Position numbers and translations under genes: made by a program
Assembly (NCBI RefSeq): GCF_040947875.1
Contig: NZ_JBFRXN010000002.1
Location: 1,116,001-1,180,000, forward strand
DNA length: 64,000 nucleotides
DNA from: Pseudomonas sp. MYb118
GTDB taxonomy: Bacteria; Pseudomonadota; Gammaproteobacteria; Pseudomonadales; Pseudomonadaceae
Direction: 5' to 3'
Shown: piece by piece, positions 53,481 through 61,876 of the stretch
How the letters are laid out: each line of letters begins with the position of its first letter
How positions within the stretch are numbered: position 1 is the stretch's first letter
Notes under the pieces: model-generated
Told to the model about the DNA's origin: nothing
Databases searched by the model: none
What the model saw: only the letters and a program-made list of their open reading frames with translations

Positions 53481-56400
53481 ATGACCAGACTGCCGACCGT
53501 GCTCTTTTTGCTGTCGCTGATGACCTGGACTGCAACGGCTGGCGCGCTGACTCTGACCGACGAAGAACGTAGCTGGCTGAACGCCCACCCGGACTTGCGC
53601 CTGGGTGTGGATGCGTCCTGGCCGCCATTTGAGTTTCGCGACGATCAAGGCCGCTATCAGGGCCTTGCAGCAGACTACATTGACCTGATCCGCCAACGAT
53701 TGGCCATTCAGCTCACGCCCATCGAGCCCGTGAGCTGGACGGAGGTGCTCGAACAGGCCCGACAAGCAAAACTCGACCTGCTGCCGGGCATCATGTCGAC
53801 GCCGGAACGCCAGAACTACCTGTCATTCACCCGCCCCTACCTCGACTTTCCAATCGTCATTCTTGCCCACGTGGGTGGCGCTCAACCGCGCAAGCTCGAA
53901 GACCTGTACGGCCTGAAAATCGCCGTGGTGGAAAACTACGCCCCCCATGAACTGCTGCGCACCCACCACCCCGACCTCAACCTGGTGGGCATGCCCAACG
54001 TCGCCTCGGCCTTGCAGGCACTGGCGACCGATGAAGTGGACGCCGTGGTTGGCGATCTGGCCTCCAGCGTCTGGAGCCTGCGCCAGCTCAAGCTCGATGG
54101 CTTGTACGTCAGTGGCGAAACACCCTATCGCTATCAACTGGCCATGGGCGTTCCCAAGGAAAACAGAATTCTGATCGGCATTCTGGACAAAGTCCTGGCC
54201 GACATGGCCCCGGAAGAAATCAGCGCGATCCAGGAACACTGGATCGGCAACGTGCTCGACCACCGCACATTCTGGTCCGACCTGCTGGTGTATGGCCTGC
54301 CCGGCCTGCTGTTGCTGGTCACCGTGCTGGCGGTGGTGATCCGCATAAACCGCCGCCTCAGCTCGGAAATCGCCCGGCGAGTGGACCTGGAACAGGAACT
54401 GCGCAGCAGCGAGTACCATTATCGCGGGCTGGTGGAGAGCCTCTCGGCCATTGCCTGGGAGGCACGGATCACTGACTTCACCTACAGCTACGTGTCGCCC
54501 CACGCCGAAGAATTGCTTGGCTATCCCCTGGCCCACTGGCTGATTCCGGGCTTCTGGCGCAACATCATCCACCCCGCCGATTTGACCCGCGCCCAGACCT
54601 TCTGCGATCACGAAGTGCTGGCCGGGCGCGATCACAGCCTCGATTACCGGGTTATCACCGCCGACGGTCGCTGCATCTGGGTCCGCGACATTGTCAGCCT
54701 GATCGAACACGGGCATGAGCCGGTGATGCGCGGGCTGATGATCGACATCAGCGAGGCCAAACGCACCGAAGAGGCCCTGCGCCTGTCGGAACAGAAGTTT
54801 GCTTCGGTATTCCAGCAATGCCCGGACATCCTGGTGATCGCGCGACTCTCCGACGGTTGCCTGCTGGAGGTCAACGAAGCCTTCGAAGAACAGATCGGCC
54901 TCAAGGCCGAAGAAGTGATTGGCCAGACCGCCACTGATTTGAATATCTGGGGGATTCCAGGGGTCGGCCCAGGCCTGCTGCAGCGCTTGCAGGCGGGCAG
55001 TATCCGCAACCTGGAAATGCTCTTTCGCCGCAGCAATGGCCAGGTGTTCACCGGCCTGATCTCCGCCGAGCCCTTCGATCTCGACACCACGCCGGCGCTG
55101 GTGGTGGTCGTGCGCGACATCAGCCAGCTCAAGGAAACCCAGCAACAGCTGCAAACCTCCGAAGAAAAATTCGCCAAGGCTTTCCACGCCTCACCGGACG
55201 GCCTGCTGCTGTCGCGGCAGAGCGACGGCTTGCTGCTGGAAGTCAACGAGGGCTTCAGCCGTATCACCGGATTCAACAGCGCCATGTCGGTGGACCGCTC
55301 ATCGCTGGAGCTCGGTATCTGGGTCAACCTCAACGAGCGCAAGCAGATGCTCGACCTGCTGCACCGCGATGGCTTCGTCCGCGACTTCAGTTGCCACATC
55401 CGCCGCAGCGACGGGCAGATCCGCCTGTGCGAGGTGTCGAGCCGGCCGCTGCCGATCGGTGATGAAGACTGCATGCTGACCATCGCCCGGGATATCACCG
55501 AGCGACACCTGATGCAGGAAAAGCTGCAACAGGCCGCCACCGTTTTCGAGAGCACCGCCGAAGGCGTTCTGATCACCGATACCCAGCAGCACATCAGCGC
55601 GGTCAATCGGGCCTTTACCGAAATCACCGGTTACAGCGAGAGCGAAGCGCTGGGCCACACCCCGCGCCTGCTCGCCTCCGGCCTGCATGACAGCGCGTTC
55701 TATGCGGCCATGTGGCATCAATTGACCGCCGAAGGCCATTGGCAGGGCGAGATTTCCAACCGCCGTAAAAATGGTGAGTTGTACCCCAGTTGGCTGACCA
55801 TCAGCGCGGTACGCAACCGTGACAAGTTCATCACCCACTTTGTCGCGGTGTTCGCGGATATTTCCAGCCTCAAGCACGCTCAGGCAAAACTCGATTATCA
55901 GGCGCACCACGATCCGTTGACCGGCCTGCCCAACCGCACGCTGTTCGAAAGCCGCTTGCAGACGGCGCTGAACAACCAGCGCGAGAACGGCGGCCAGGGC
56001 GCGGTGCTGTTCCTTGACCTCGACCGCTTCAAGCACATCAACGACAGCCTCGGCCATCCGGTCGGCGACCTGCTGCTCAAGGGCATCGCCGTGCGTCTCA
56101 AGGAGCAACTGCGCGACATCGACACCGTGGCGCGCCTGGGTGGTGACGAATTCATCATCCTGCTGCCCGGCCTGCAACAGTGCAGCGATGCAGACAACAT
56201 CGCGATCAAACTGTTGAACTGCTTCAGCGCCCCGTTCCAGGCCGGCGAACATGAGTTCTTCATCAGTGCCAGCATCGGCACCAGCCTGTATCCCAAGGAC
56301 GGTTGCGACGTCGCCACCCTGGTCAAGAACGCCGATGCAGCGATGTACCGTTCCAAGGCCAAGGGGCGCAATCGGGTCGAAAGCTACACCCGCGACCTCA

Positions 56401-57227
56401 CCGCCCAGGCCAGCGAGCGCGTGGCCCTGGAATACGAGCTGCGTCGCGCCATCGAACGCAACGAGCTGTTTTTGCATTACCAGCCGAAAATCAGCCTGGA
56501 AGACAATCGCCTGGTGGGCGCCGAAGCCCTCATCCGCTGGCATCACCCGACCTTTGGTGACGTACCACCGGAACACTTCATTTCGTTGGCCGAAGAAAAC
56601 GGCATGATCCTGCAAATCGGCGACTGGGTGCTCGAAACCGCCTGCCGCCAGATGTACGAATGGAGCCTGACCTACGAATGCCTCGGCCCCCTGTCGGTCA
56701 ACCTCGCCGGCGCCCAGCTGCGCCAGCCCAACCTGCTGGGGCGGATCGAACAACTGCTCAAGGACAACGGCCTGCAGCCAGAATTGCTGCAACTGGAGAT
56801 TACCGAGAACTTCATCATGAGCCAGGCCGAGGAAGCACTGGCGGTGCTGCACCAGCTCAAGCACCTGGGCGTGCAACTGGCCATCGACGACTTCGGGACT
56901 GGCTACTCATCCCTGAGCTACCTCAAGCGCCTGCCGCTGGACATCCTCAAGATCGACCAGTCCTTCGTCCGCGGCCTGCCGGACGACCCCCACGACGTGG
57001 CAATCGTGCGCGCCATCATCGCACTGGGGCGCAGCATGCAATTCACCGTGATCGCCGAAGGGGTCGAAACCCTGGCACAACAGCAATTCCTCGCCCAGGA
57101 AAGCTGCGAACAGATCCAGGGCTACATCGTCAGCCCACCCATGCCCGCAGACGAGTTCGCCGCGACGTTTCTTCGTATCGCCATATCGGATTTTTCGGAT
57201 AGCACAGCCGAGAAACCGTCGTTATAA
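53481..57227 (+). CDS. rmcA: RmcA-type periplasmic-binding/PAS/GGDEF/EAL c-di-GMP enzyme
   Basis: A 1248-residue inner-membrane protein. Order: signal peptide (MTRLPTVLFLLSLMTW), SBP type 3 periplasmic domain (about 35-260), transmembrane helix (LLVYGLPGLLLLVTVLAVVIRI), four PAS domains (about 310-770), GGDEF at 887-891 and EAL at 1015-1017. Both catalytic signatures are intact, so it may be bifunctional. In P. aeruginosa RmcA (PA0575, 1245 residues, same neighbourhood) senses phenazines and redox state and lowers c-di-GMP. Orthology is inferred from length, order and position. ATG 53481 is chosen over an upstream frame through the terminator. Confidence 0.88.
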   Translation: MTRLPTVLFLLSLMTWTATAGALTLTDEERSWLNAHPDLRLGVDASWPPFEFRDDQGRYQGLAADYIDLIRQRLAIQLTPIEPVSWTEVLEQARQAKLDLLPGIMSTPERQNYLSFTRPYLDFPIVILAHVGGAQPRKLEDLYGLKIAVVENYAPHELLRTHHPDLNLVGMPNVASALQALATDEVDAVVGDLASSVWSLRQLKLDGLYVSGETPYRYQLAMGVPKENRILIGILDKVLADMAPEEISAIQEHWIGNVLDHRTFWSDLLVYGLPGLLLLVTVLAVVIRINRRLSSEIARRVDLEQELRSSEYHYRGLVESLSAIAWEARITDFTYSYVSPHAEELLGYPLAHWLIPGFWRNIIHPADLTRAQTFCDHEVLAGRDHSLDYRVITADGRCIWVRDIVSLIEHGHEPVMRGLMIDISEAKRTEEALRLSEQKFASVFQQCPDILVIARLSDGCLLEVNEAFEEQIGLKAEEVIGQTATDLNIWGIPGVGPGLLQRLQAGSIRNLEMLFRRSNGQVFTGLISAEPFDLDTTPALVVVVRDISQLKETQQQLQTSEEKFAKAFHASPDGLLLSRQSDGLLLEVNEGFSRITGFNSAMSVDRSSLELGIWVNLNERKQMLDLLHRDGFVRDFSCHIRRSDGQIRLCEVSSRPLPIGDEDCMLTIARDITERHLMQEKLQQAATVFESTAEGVLITDTQQHISAVNRAFTEITGYSESEALGHTPRLLASGLHDSAFYAAMWHQLTAEGHWQGEISNRRKNGELYPSWLTISAVRNRDKFITHFVAVFADISSLKHAQAKLDYQAHHDPLTGLPNRTLFESRLQTALNNQRENGGQGAVLFLDLDRFKHINDSLGHPVGDLLLKGIAVRLKEQLRDIDTVARLGGDEFIILLPGLQQCSDADNIAIKLLNCFSAPFQAGEHEFFISASIGTSLYPKDGCDVATLVKNADAAMYRSKAKGRNRVESYTRDLTAQASERVALEYELRRAIERNELFLHYQPKISLEDNRLVGAEALIRWHHPTFGDVPPEHFISLAEENGMILQIGDWVLETACRQMYEWSLTYECLGPLSVNLAGAQLRQPNLLGRIEQLLKDNGLQPELLQLEITENFIMSQAEEALAVLHQLKHLGVQLAIDDFGTGYSSLSYLKRLPLDILKIDQSFVRGLPDDPHDVAIVRAIIALGRSMQFTVIAEGVETLAQQQFLAQESCEQIQGYIVSPPMPADEFAATFLRIAISDFSDSTAEKPSL

Positions 57228-57242
57228 TCCGCGACCTACTGA

Positions 57243-57319
57243 GGGCCTATAGCTCAGTTGGTTAGAGCAGAGGACTCATAATCCTTTGGTCCACGGTTCA
57301 AGTCCGTGTGGGCCCACCA
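57243..57319 (+). tRNA. tRNA with anticodon CAU, probably tRNA-Ile2 (lysidine type)
   Basis: A 77-nt cloverleaf: acceptor GGGCCTA/TGGGCCC, D arm GCTC...GAGC, anticodon stem GAGGA/TCCTT around CTCATAA, T arm CACGG/CCGTG, encoded CCA. Acceptor pairs C4-G69 and C5-G68 match the E. coli tRNA-Ile2 identity elements for TilS and differ from elongator tRNA-Met. It would read AUA after C34 is changed to lysidine. Standard scanners sometimes label it tRNA-Met. Confidence 0.9.
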
Positions 57320-57325
57320 AACATG

Positions 57326-57349
57326 AAAGCCGCGCATTGCGCGGCTTTT
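57326..57349 (+). terminator. Intrinsic terminator after the tRNA gene
   Basis: AAAGCCGCGC-ATT-GCGCGGCTTTT gives a perfect 10-bp stem with a short loop and T run, 7 bases after the tRNA CCA end. Confidence 0.9.
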
Positions 57350-57387
57350 GCGTTTTTGTGGACAGGCGATCCACAACGAGAAATGCG

Positions 57388-58584
57388 CTAGCCGAAACTG
57401 TGTATGAATGATCCGGCACACCGACTGATTGCTGCGACCACATTCGGCGCCTGCTCCTTCAGCTCGGGTGAGCGATTCAGCACTCGTTCCAGGGCCGCCA
57501 ACTGTCCGCGAATCACTTCCCCTGGATGCGCCACATCACAAACTTGAGCGAAGTCCAGGAGCCCTTGCCGAGAGGCAAACAATGACTTGTTGCCAACCAG
57601 ATCCAGCGCCAATACATCCTCTGGGATATAGGCTGTGGTATTGACGATATCGTATGCGGGGGCGATTCGCGCATCACGCTGGGTCGGGTTGGAATATAAC
57701 AAGCCAAAGTTCTTCAGGTGAGCGTCGCCATTACCGACAATGCAACTCAAGCTCACGATGGAGAACAACTGTGCCAGTGATTCCTGCACTTGGTCAGGCG
57801 CACAGAACAGGCGAATCGCTTTGGCAATTGCCGAGTAGCTCTTGGAGTACTTCTGCTCTGCAGCGAGCCCCATCAGTGCGGCCATGTCTTCAAAGCCTAT
57901 GGGATCAAGTCGCTCGTCCCGGTCGAAACGACGCATGACGAACAATTTGGCGTTGTCGGACAGGTAAAATTCCGGAACGACGATCCCCGCTTCCCTTGCC
58001 ACAGACATGCAGAGGAATTCGTTGATGGCCAACCCTGGAAATTCATCTCTGCCACTTTTAATGATCAGGTCGGAAGTTTTTGAAGTAAATCGCTGTACAC
58101 CAGAACTCTGCTGTTCGGGCACCAGCACTTTAGGCTGCACCCCTGAAATCCCCGCGCGCAGAATGTAGCGATCTACCAGTCCGGCAAAAATGTCCTCTGC
58201 ACCATCCCAGGCGAGAATCTCGTCCAGCCTTTCTCCTGGGAACTCCTGCCGCTGCAAAAGTGCATCGACCTCTGGCGAATTGACCGCCACTCGCCCGATC
58301 GGCGAGCTGCTGCCGGACAGCGCCAGCAGCATTGCTGGATCAACATTTGCGACCTTTGCCAGGCGATTGCGTAATTGCTCCAGAACGTAGCCTTCGGGCA
58401 AATTCATCTGGAAAATCGGATGCAGCCCACTATGGCGGTATTCATCCAGGCGCAGAGGCATGAGCAAGCTGATCGAAGCCTGTGCCTTGGCGTCATCGTG
58501 ATAGCGGAACAGATAGTCCCCTGCGCTATTGAGGATTTTCCCACTGCGCCCCTCGGGCGTTGCGACCTGCAATGCCGTCGCCAT
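57388..58584 (-). CDS. hipA: HipA-family serine/threonine kinase toxin
   Basis: A 398-residue protein with an N-terminal coupling domain and a C-terminal HipA kinase domain. Key elements are the nucleotide loop SGVQPKVLV, the catalytic D287 and N292 in GNGDAHLKNFG, and the DFG-like metal Asp in APAYDIVNT. It should phosphorylate a translation component, as E. coli HipA does with GltX. It is somewhat shorter than E. coli HipA (440). The start ATG 58584 overlaps the hipB stop by one base (TGATG). Confidence 0.88.
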   Translation of the reverse strand: MATALQVATPEGRSGKILNSAGDYLFRYHDDAKAQASISLLMPLRLDEYRHSGLHPIFQMNLPEGYVLEQLRNRLAKVANVDPAMLLALSGSSSPIGRVAVNSPEVDALLQRQEFPGERLDEILAWDGAEDIFAGLVDRYILRAGISGVQPKVLVPEQQSSGVQRFTSKTSDLIIKSGRDEFPGLAINEFLCMSVAREAGIVVPEFYLSDNAKLFVMRRFDRDERLDPIGFEDMAALMGLAAEQKYSKSYSAIAKAIRLFCAPDQVQESLAQLFSIVSLSCIVGNGDAHLKNFGLLYSNPTQRDARIAPAYDIVNTTAYIPEDVLALDLVGNKSLFASRQGLLDFAQVCDVAHPGEVIRGQLAALERVLNRSPELKEQAPNVVAAISRCAGSFIHSFG

Positions 58585-58835
58585 CAATCAAACACCCCCT
58601 GAATCTCGTCCAAAGTTGGCATGACAGCGGGTACTACAGCGAACTCGCAATCCAGCGCTCCAAGCACCCGCGCGTAAGCCGTCATGCCGACTGTCAGGTC
58701 TCCTTTTTCGATTGCAATGACCTTTTGCCGGGTGACCGCAGCCATTTCCGCGAGCCTGACTTGCGTCAAACCGCGATTGAGTCGACGCTGGCGGATCTGC
58801 TCGCCAAGACGAGTGGTGATCAGGGAGTAATCCAT
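58584..58835 (-). CDS. hipB: HipB-like HTH antitoxin
   Basis: An 83-residue XRE-family helix-turn-helix protein (LGEQIRQRRLNRGLTQVRLAEMA, VTRQKVIAIEKGD), followed by a short tail. As in known hipBA modules, it should both neutralise HipA and repress the operon by binding upstream dyads. Upstream gene of the pair, overlapping hipA by one base. ATG 58835 lies 6 bp from the end of the dyad at 58841-58876. Confidence 0.85.
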   Translation of the reverse strand: MDYSLITTRLGEQIRQRRLNRGLTQVRLAEMAAVTRQKVIAIEKGDLTVGMTAYARVLGALDCEFAVVPAVMPTLDEIQGVFD

Positions 58836-59203
58836 GTTCTGTATACGCTACAATTCTTTATCAATGTAACGTATACCTGACTCCAGAAAAAATCAAAGCT
58901 GGATTACATTCCAGTCCGAAAATCCGATGGCCGCTAAACCCTCAGGGCTTGGCGGATTACCCTTCACGCGCGCACGCTGCCGAAAATCTGTGTTAGAACC
59001 CCCTTTTACCTTCCACGATAAGGACATATAAAAATCTCCCCCCACAGGCGTAAAAAAATGTTTCGGACTGCTACAATTCCCCCGAACGCCTGTAGTGATA
59101 TTTTCAACGGGCAGCAAAAAAATGGCGCCAGCAAAACCAAGTAATCGGAAGCGCCCGGCAGGAAGTATCAACTTTAGCGGTCAATGATTCCTGTGAGGGG
59201 AAT
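58836..59203. other. 368-bp region upstream of hipBA and the glycosyltransferase
   Basis: Contains the candidate hipBA operator (58841-58876) and then about 320 bp without recognisable genes or REP elements. Composition is richer in A and T than the flanking core genes. The ribosome site GAGGGGAAT precedes the glycosyltransferase ATG at 59204. Confidence 0.55.
58841..58876. promoter_or_regulatory. Candidate HipB operator: 12-bp inverted repeat
   Basis: GTATACGCTACA (58841-58852) and TGTAACGTATAC (58865-58876) form an inverted repeat with one mismatch and a 12-base spacer. It sits directly upstream of hipB, where a repressor would block transcription. Confidence 0.6.
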
Positions 59204-60415
59204 ATGATAAACGAGCCATACATCCTGTTCACAAGAATTCCGATTATTAAAGATCAGCATGGCCGCCTGTTCACAGATGCTCTATGGGCGAAAGACATAG
59301 AACTGCACTTGAACTATATTGAAAACTTCGGAATTTGCTGTCCCGTTGAAAATCGTAACAGCGTGGACGGGCTGCACGACATTACCAACCTGAACATAAA
59401 ATGGCTGTACGAACTCAGAAACGATTATGGGCTGAAGTCCATTATCAAAAATCTTGTTCCGAATTTCATGACGGTCATAAAGGCCGGTAAAAAGGCCAGG
59501 ATTGTTCATTCCGATGGTGCGGGCTGGGCATTTCCGTTGTCTTTTTATCTTCTTCCGCTCAAGCCGCTCATGCGTTTTCAATGGATCATTGTCATCGAGT
59601 CTTCATTCTGGATGCTCGGCCAGGGTGAGGCCAGGACCTTCAGAAAGACCGTCGAACACTACGTTCACAAGATTTTATTGAAGCGTTGCTTGAAGTTGGC
59701 AAATGCAAGGATATTCACTCAGTCATTTTATCGTGAATATTTCCTTGGCGATGATGACAGTCGAGCCTTGATAAACCATGCTACTTGGGTCGATAAGCAG
59801 CACGTAGCCAATCAAGAGACGGTTAAAAATAAATTCAGAGACCGCCTCGGCAGCACACTCAACATATTTTATCCATCACGCCTGGTCGCGGATAAAGGTG
59901 TACTCGTTGTACTCGACGCCATAGAAAAGTTGAAACATGACAACTTGAACATCAATGTAACAATCATGGGTTCAGGTGATCTTAAAGAGCATTGCCTGCG
60001 CTTTGCCGAAGAGGATCACGGGGGCGTGAAAGTCAGGTTTCAGGACACCGTCAATTATGGGGAGGACTTTTTCAACGTCATTTCCCAGCATGACTGGTTG
60101 CTCGTCCCGACCCTGAAACAGGAGCAACCCAGGATCATTTTTGACGCCTTCAGCCAGGGCGTGCCGGTCATAGGCTCCGACACCTCGGGGATTCTGGACA
60201 TTACCAACCACGACAATGCCCTGACCTTTGAGACGGGCAATCCATCCAGATTGGCAGAGACCATCCGACATGTCGCCCGGCACCCGGAACTGGCGCTGAA
60301 AATGGGGTTGGCCGGCCTCGAGTATGCGACGGGAAAGACCCATTTGCAGATGCATCAGGACCGGGAAAAATTCCTCAAGAACAGCCTGGAACCGTACGCC
60401 AGCCTGCAAACCTGA
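59204..60415 (+). CDS. GT4-like glycosyltransferase, orphan
   Basis: A 403-residue GT-B-fold glycosyltransferase. The C-terminal half has IFYPSRLVADKGVLVVLDAIEKL, the donor-side lysine/arginine region, and PTLKQEQPRIIFDAF followed by GVPVIGSDTSGILDI. The usual EX7E pair of GT4 enzymes appears as Q and D if aligned on the proline. Codons are noticeably AT-rich compared with neighbours, which suggests recent acquisition. No other surface-sugar genes are near, so acceptor and pathway are unknown. Confidence 0.78.
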   Translation: MINEPYILFTRIPIIKDQHGRLFTDALWAKDIELHLNYIENFGICCPVENRNSVDGLHDITNLNIKWLYELRNDYGLKSIIKNLVPNFMTVIKAGKKARIVHSDGAGWAFPLSFYLLPLKPLMRFQWIIVIESSFWMLGQGEARTFRKTVEHYVHKILLKRCLKLANARIFTQSFYREYFLGDDDSRALINHATWVDKQHVANQETVKNKFRDRLGSTLNIFYPSRLVADKGVLVVLDAIEKLKHDNLNINVTIMGSGDLKEHCLRFAEEDHGGVKVRFQDTVNYGEDFFNVISQHDWLLVPTLKQEQPRIIFDAFSQGVPVIGSDTSGILDITNHDNALTFETGNPSRLAETIRHVARHPELALKMGLAGLEYATGKTHLQMHQDREKFLKNSLEPYASLQT

Positions 60416-60424
60416 GCAGTTCAT

Positions 60425-61051
60425 TTATGTGCCCAACAATGAGATCGCCTGTATCGCCGGCAGTCTTTCCAGCCTGTCACGGCTGAACACCACTTCGTAG
60501 GTATCTGCCGCCCTGCCCCACTCTTCGACGATAGCCATGCCGTCGACCAGCATGCGCCCCAGTTCAATGATGGTGTCGGCCTGGGCCTCGACTATCGCTT
60601 GAGTTCGATCCCAGACGCGATCCGTCACGGTCTTCAGTTCGTTCGCGATGCGTTCGGCTGAAGCTGGATCCGTTTCGGGATAACTGATGTTGCGCAGCAG
60701 GTGCTGTAGCTCTTTGATCTTTGCGTAATCGTGTTCTGCCCCCAGCGCACCTTTGAGGATGGCGATTGCTTTCGATTTGTCGACCCCAGCCGAAGAGAGC
60801 GTCTGCGCCATGACACCGGCAAAGAGCACCATCATTCGCGCTTCCAGGTGTGCCTTCATGACCGCCATCGAGGCAAGCGGTCGGGCCAGGGTGATGGCGG
60901 CGCCGCCGTGATGCCGCAGGTCCATGGTCACCGTCAGGCTCACGCCCCCGGTGGCAAACCCCAGGGAGCGAGCCACGACGTAATGACCCATTTCGTGGTG
61001 TGCGATCTGCAAAGCATGCTGGCGTACCGCGCTGGGCATGTTCCGGGACAT
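60425..61051 (-). CDS. Stand-alone M41 (FtsH-type) metalloprotease domain
   Basis: A 208-residue protein with the zinc motif HEMGH (H19, E20, H23) and the downstream GAEHDYAKIKEL, whose Asp matches the third zinc ligand of FtsH. The AAA ATPase domain of FtsH is absent, so it cannot unfold substrates by itself. Start is uncertain: ATG 61051 has GAGG 8 bases upstream, while in-frame ATGs at 61039, 61135, 61141 and 61162 are possible. The gene is divergent from the Lrp regulator and convergent with the glycosyltransferase. Function unknown. Confidence 0.68.
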   Translation of the reverse strand: MSRNMPSAVRQHALQIAHHEMGHYVVARSLGFATGGVSLTVTMDLRHHGGAAITLARPLASMAVMKAHLEARMMVLFAGVMAQTLSSAGVDKSKAIAILKGALGAEHDYAKIKELQHLLRNISYPETDPASAERIANELKTVTDRVWDRTQAIVEAQADTIIELGRMLVDGMAIVEEWGRAADTYEVVFSRDRLERLPAIQAISLLGT

Positions 61052-61198
61052 TTCGGCGCCTCGTTTCCCTCGATTGTGCATTCGACAACGGGCAATGTGT
61101 AACTGTCCAGCGCCAGCATTTTGCGCCGCCAACATCCGCATGGCCGGATGTGCCTGTAACATGTTCAAACCTCGATCTGTAGCGCTGGAGCCTACCCT

Positions 61199-61660
61199 TT
61201 GCACGACATCCGTCCGCCCGTTCTCGACGAAATCGACCGCCAATTGATCGCGGCCCTGCAGATCAATGCCCGCGAGAGCGTGGCCATGCTTGCCCGGCAA
61301 CTGGGCATCGCCCGCACCACCGTCACTTCGCGCCTGGCGCGCCTGGAAAAAGCCAAGGTGATCACCGGGTACGGCGTGCGCCTGGGTCAGCGGGTGGTGG
61401 ATGGCGGCTTGCAGGCGTATGTCGGCATTACCGTGCAGCCACGCTCCGGCAAGGAGGTGCTGCGCCGCCTCAGCGCCATGGCTCAGGTGCAGCAGTTGTG
61501 CGCGGTCAGTGGTGAGTTCGATTATGTGGCGTGGCTGCGTACGGATTCGCCGGAGCAGCTGGATCAGTTGCTGGATCAGATCGGTGGCGTGGACGGGGTG
61601 GAGAAGACCACGACGTCGATCATTCTGAGCAGCAAGATTGATCGGGGGCAGCCGGTTTGA
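61199..61660 (+). CDS. Lrp/AsnC-family regulator (probable davBA regulator)
   Basis: A 153-residue transcription factor: N-terminal winged HTH (LDEIDRQLIAALQINARES, RQLGIARTTVTSRLARLEKAKV) and a C-terminal RAM ligand-binding domain (VGITVQPRSGKEVLRRL, VSGEFDYVAWLRTDS). The start is TTG 61199 (read as MHDIRPPVLD) after GCTGGAG; no suitable ATG. It lies directly upstream of davBA on the same strand and probably senses lysine or another amino acid; regulation of davBA is inferred from position. Confidence 0.88.
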   Translation: MHDIRPPVLDEIDRQLIAALQINARESVAMLARQLGIARTTVTSRLARLEKAKVITGYGVRLGQRVVDGGLQAYVGITVQPRSGKEVLRRLSAMAQVQQLCAVSGEFDYVAWLRTDSPEQLDQLLDQIGGVDGVEKTTTSIILSSKIDRGQPV

Positions 61661-61691
61661 GAGTGACCTGACATGGCGTCTGGTCCAGTGC

Positions 61692-61718
61692 TATCGCGGG
61701 CAAGCCCGCTCCTACAGG
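61692..61718. repeat. Single REP sequence (GCGGGC type)
   Basis: TATCGCGGGCAAGCCCGCTCCTACAGG, without an inverted partner nearby, between the Lrp regulator and davB. Confidence 0.85.
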
Positions 61719-61740
61719 GGCTCAATGTGTAGTTTTTGAT

Positions 61741-61773
61741 CGTCACTTTGACAAATCAATAGGCAAAATGACG
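61741..61773. promoter_or_regulatory. Candidate operator/promoter dyad upstream of davB
   Basis: CGTCACTTTG (61741-61750) and CAAAATGACG (61764-61773) form a 10-bp inverted repeat with one mismatch and a 13-base spacer. TTGACA at 61748-61753 overlaps it. A binding site for the adjacent Lrp/AsnC protein is a reasonable guess. Confidence 0.45.
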
Positions 61774-61876
61774 ACACTTTGCGTCTTATTAACGTGTTCT
61801 ACGCTCTCTAGAATGGCTGCCATCTTTTCCTATACTCAGACGCGCCTCCCGTGTCCGGTCGCCAGTAAGGTCAGCC

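Noticed and set aside
57243..61199. An integrated element with attachment sites next to the tRNA
   Set aside because: No integrase or phage gene is present and no repeat of the tRNA 3' end was seen downstream. The region is recorded only as an accessory patch.
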